6,537 nt of DNA. Source: Comamonas sp. (GTDB lineage: Bacteria > Pseudomonadota > Gammaproteobacteria > Burkholderiales > Burkholderiaceae_C). The position numbers and the translations under genes were made by a program. The notes below the pieces were generated by a model that made no database searches, was not told the DNA's origin, and worked only from the letters and a program-made list of their open reading frames with translations. Below, in pieces: positions 6,208 to 6,537 of the stretch (the first letter of the stretch is position 1; each line of letters begins with the position of its first letter). The stretch is from NCBI GenBank assembly GCA_018384835.1, contig JAHAYB010000482.1, positions 1-6,537 of the forward strand. The letters are read 5' to 3'.

Positions 6208-6537
6208 TTATGGGTAGCGCACGCGGCGTACCATTTCCTGGATTTCCTCGCTAGGCTCTTCGCTGGCCAGGGAAACACCCATCGCTACGATGAAGTTCGT
6301 CAGAGCGCCGATGCAACCAATCGACAGGGGCGAGATACCCATAATCCAGTGCTCAGGCGTATTCGGGAAGTTGTTGGTGCCAGGGATAAAGAACCAACCC
6401 AGGTACATAAAGATGTAGCCAATGGTTAGCACCGCACCGGCAATCATGCCTGCAACAGCGCCCTTGTTGTTGATGCGCTTAACGAAGATGCCCATTATCA
6501 GTGCCGGGAACAGGGTGGCCGCCGCCATGCCAAAGGC
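6208..6537 (-). CDS. Sodium/solute (acetate-type) symporter, C-terminal fragment
   Basis: The frame is open to the right edge and its 5' part lies outside the window. The visible 109 residues contain the stretch AFGMAAATLFPALIMGIFVKR followed by NNKGAVAGMIAG, typical of late transmembrane helices of the SSF family, in the branch of ActP-like and VC_2705-type cation/acetate symporters. A further hydrophobic helix precedes an NFPNTPEHW loop, and a last helix (about 82-98) ends in an acidic/basic tail, EEIQEMVRRVRYP. The family couples sodium entry to uptake of small monocarboxylates across the inner membrane; the substrate cannot be fixed from this fragment. The stop at 6208-6210 is followed by a stem-loop terminator. 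The truncation comes from the window edge, not from a visible mutation. Confidence 0.88.
   Translation of the reverse strand, partial: AFGMAAATLFPALIMGIFVKRINNKGAVAGMIAGAVLTIGYIFMYLGWFFIPGTNNFPNTPEHWIMGISPLSIGCIGALTNFIVAMGVSLASEEPSEEIQEMVRRVRYP

Overview
The window is a compact, G+C-rich stretch of bacterial chromosome in which every supported gene lies on the minus strand, so transcription runs from the right end to the left. Gene content and style suggest a betaproteobacterium, probably Burkholderiales and possibly Comamonadaceae: short gaps, overlapping starts and stops, and an SSF-type transporter/histidine-kinase fusion beside an acetate-type symporter. The taxonomic call is an inference from gene style, not from a marker gene. 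No tRNA, rRNA, CRISPR array or insertion sequence was seen.

Layout, right to left: (1) the C-terminal 109 residues of a sodium/solute (acetate-type) symporter, cut by the right edge; (2) a perfect 11-bp stem-loop that looks like its terminator; (3) a 175-aa protein with two membrane segments and an extracytoplasmic domain; (4) a 105-aa protein with two membrane segments; (5) a 921-aa protein fusing an SSF transporter domain, a STAC-like linker and an intact histidine kinase (CbrA-like architecture); (6) a 129-aa stand-alone receiver; (7) a long gene, open to the left edge, fusing two membrane segments, a PAS-like region, a degenerate histidine-kinase core and a DnaQ-type DEDDh 3'-5' exonuclease.

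Genes 3 to 7 look like one operon. Gaps are 15 nt (3 to 4) and 17 nt (6 to 7). Genes 4/5 overlap by 4 bp (ATGA) and genes 5/6 by 8 bp. The natural reading is a signalling chain: a transporter-like sensor kinase perceives a solute or its flux and phosphorylates the single-domain regulator. That regulator has no output domain and needs a partner. The next gene encodes a membrane-anchored exonuclease whose kinase core has lost its phospho-acceptor histidine and its ATP-binding boxes, which makes it an attractive but unproven output partner. The upstream symporter fits a theme of carboxylate uptake and sensing.

The most interesting point is this possible link between a nutrient-sensing two-component system and a membrane-bound nuclease carrying a pseudokinase. 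The exonuclease gene is easy to miss because its stop codon lies outside the window. The frame from its ATG at 2081 is open for 693 codons.
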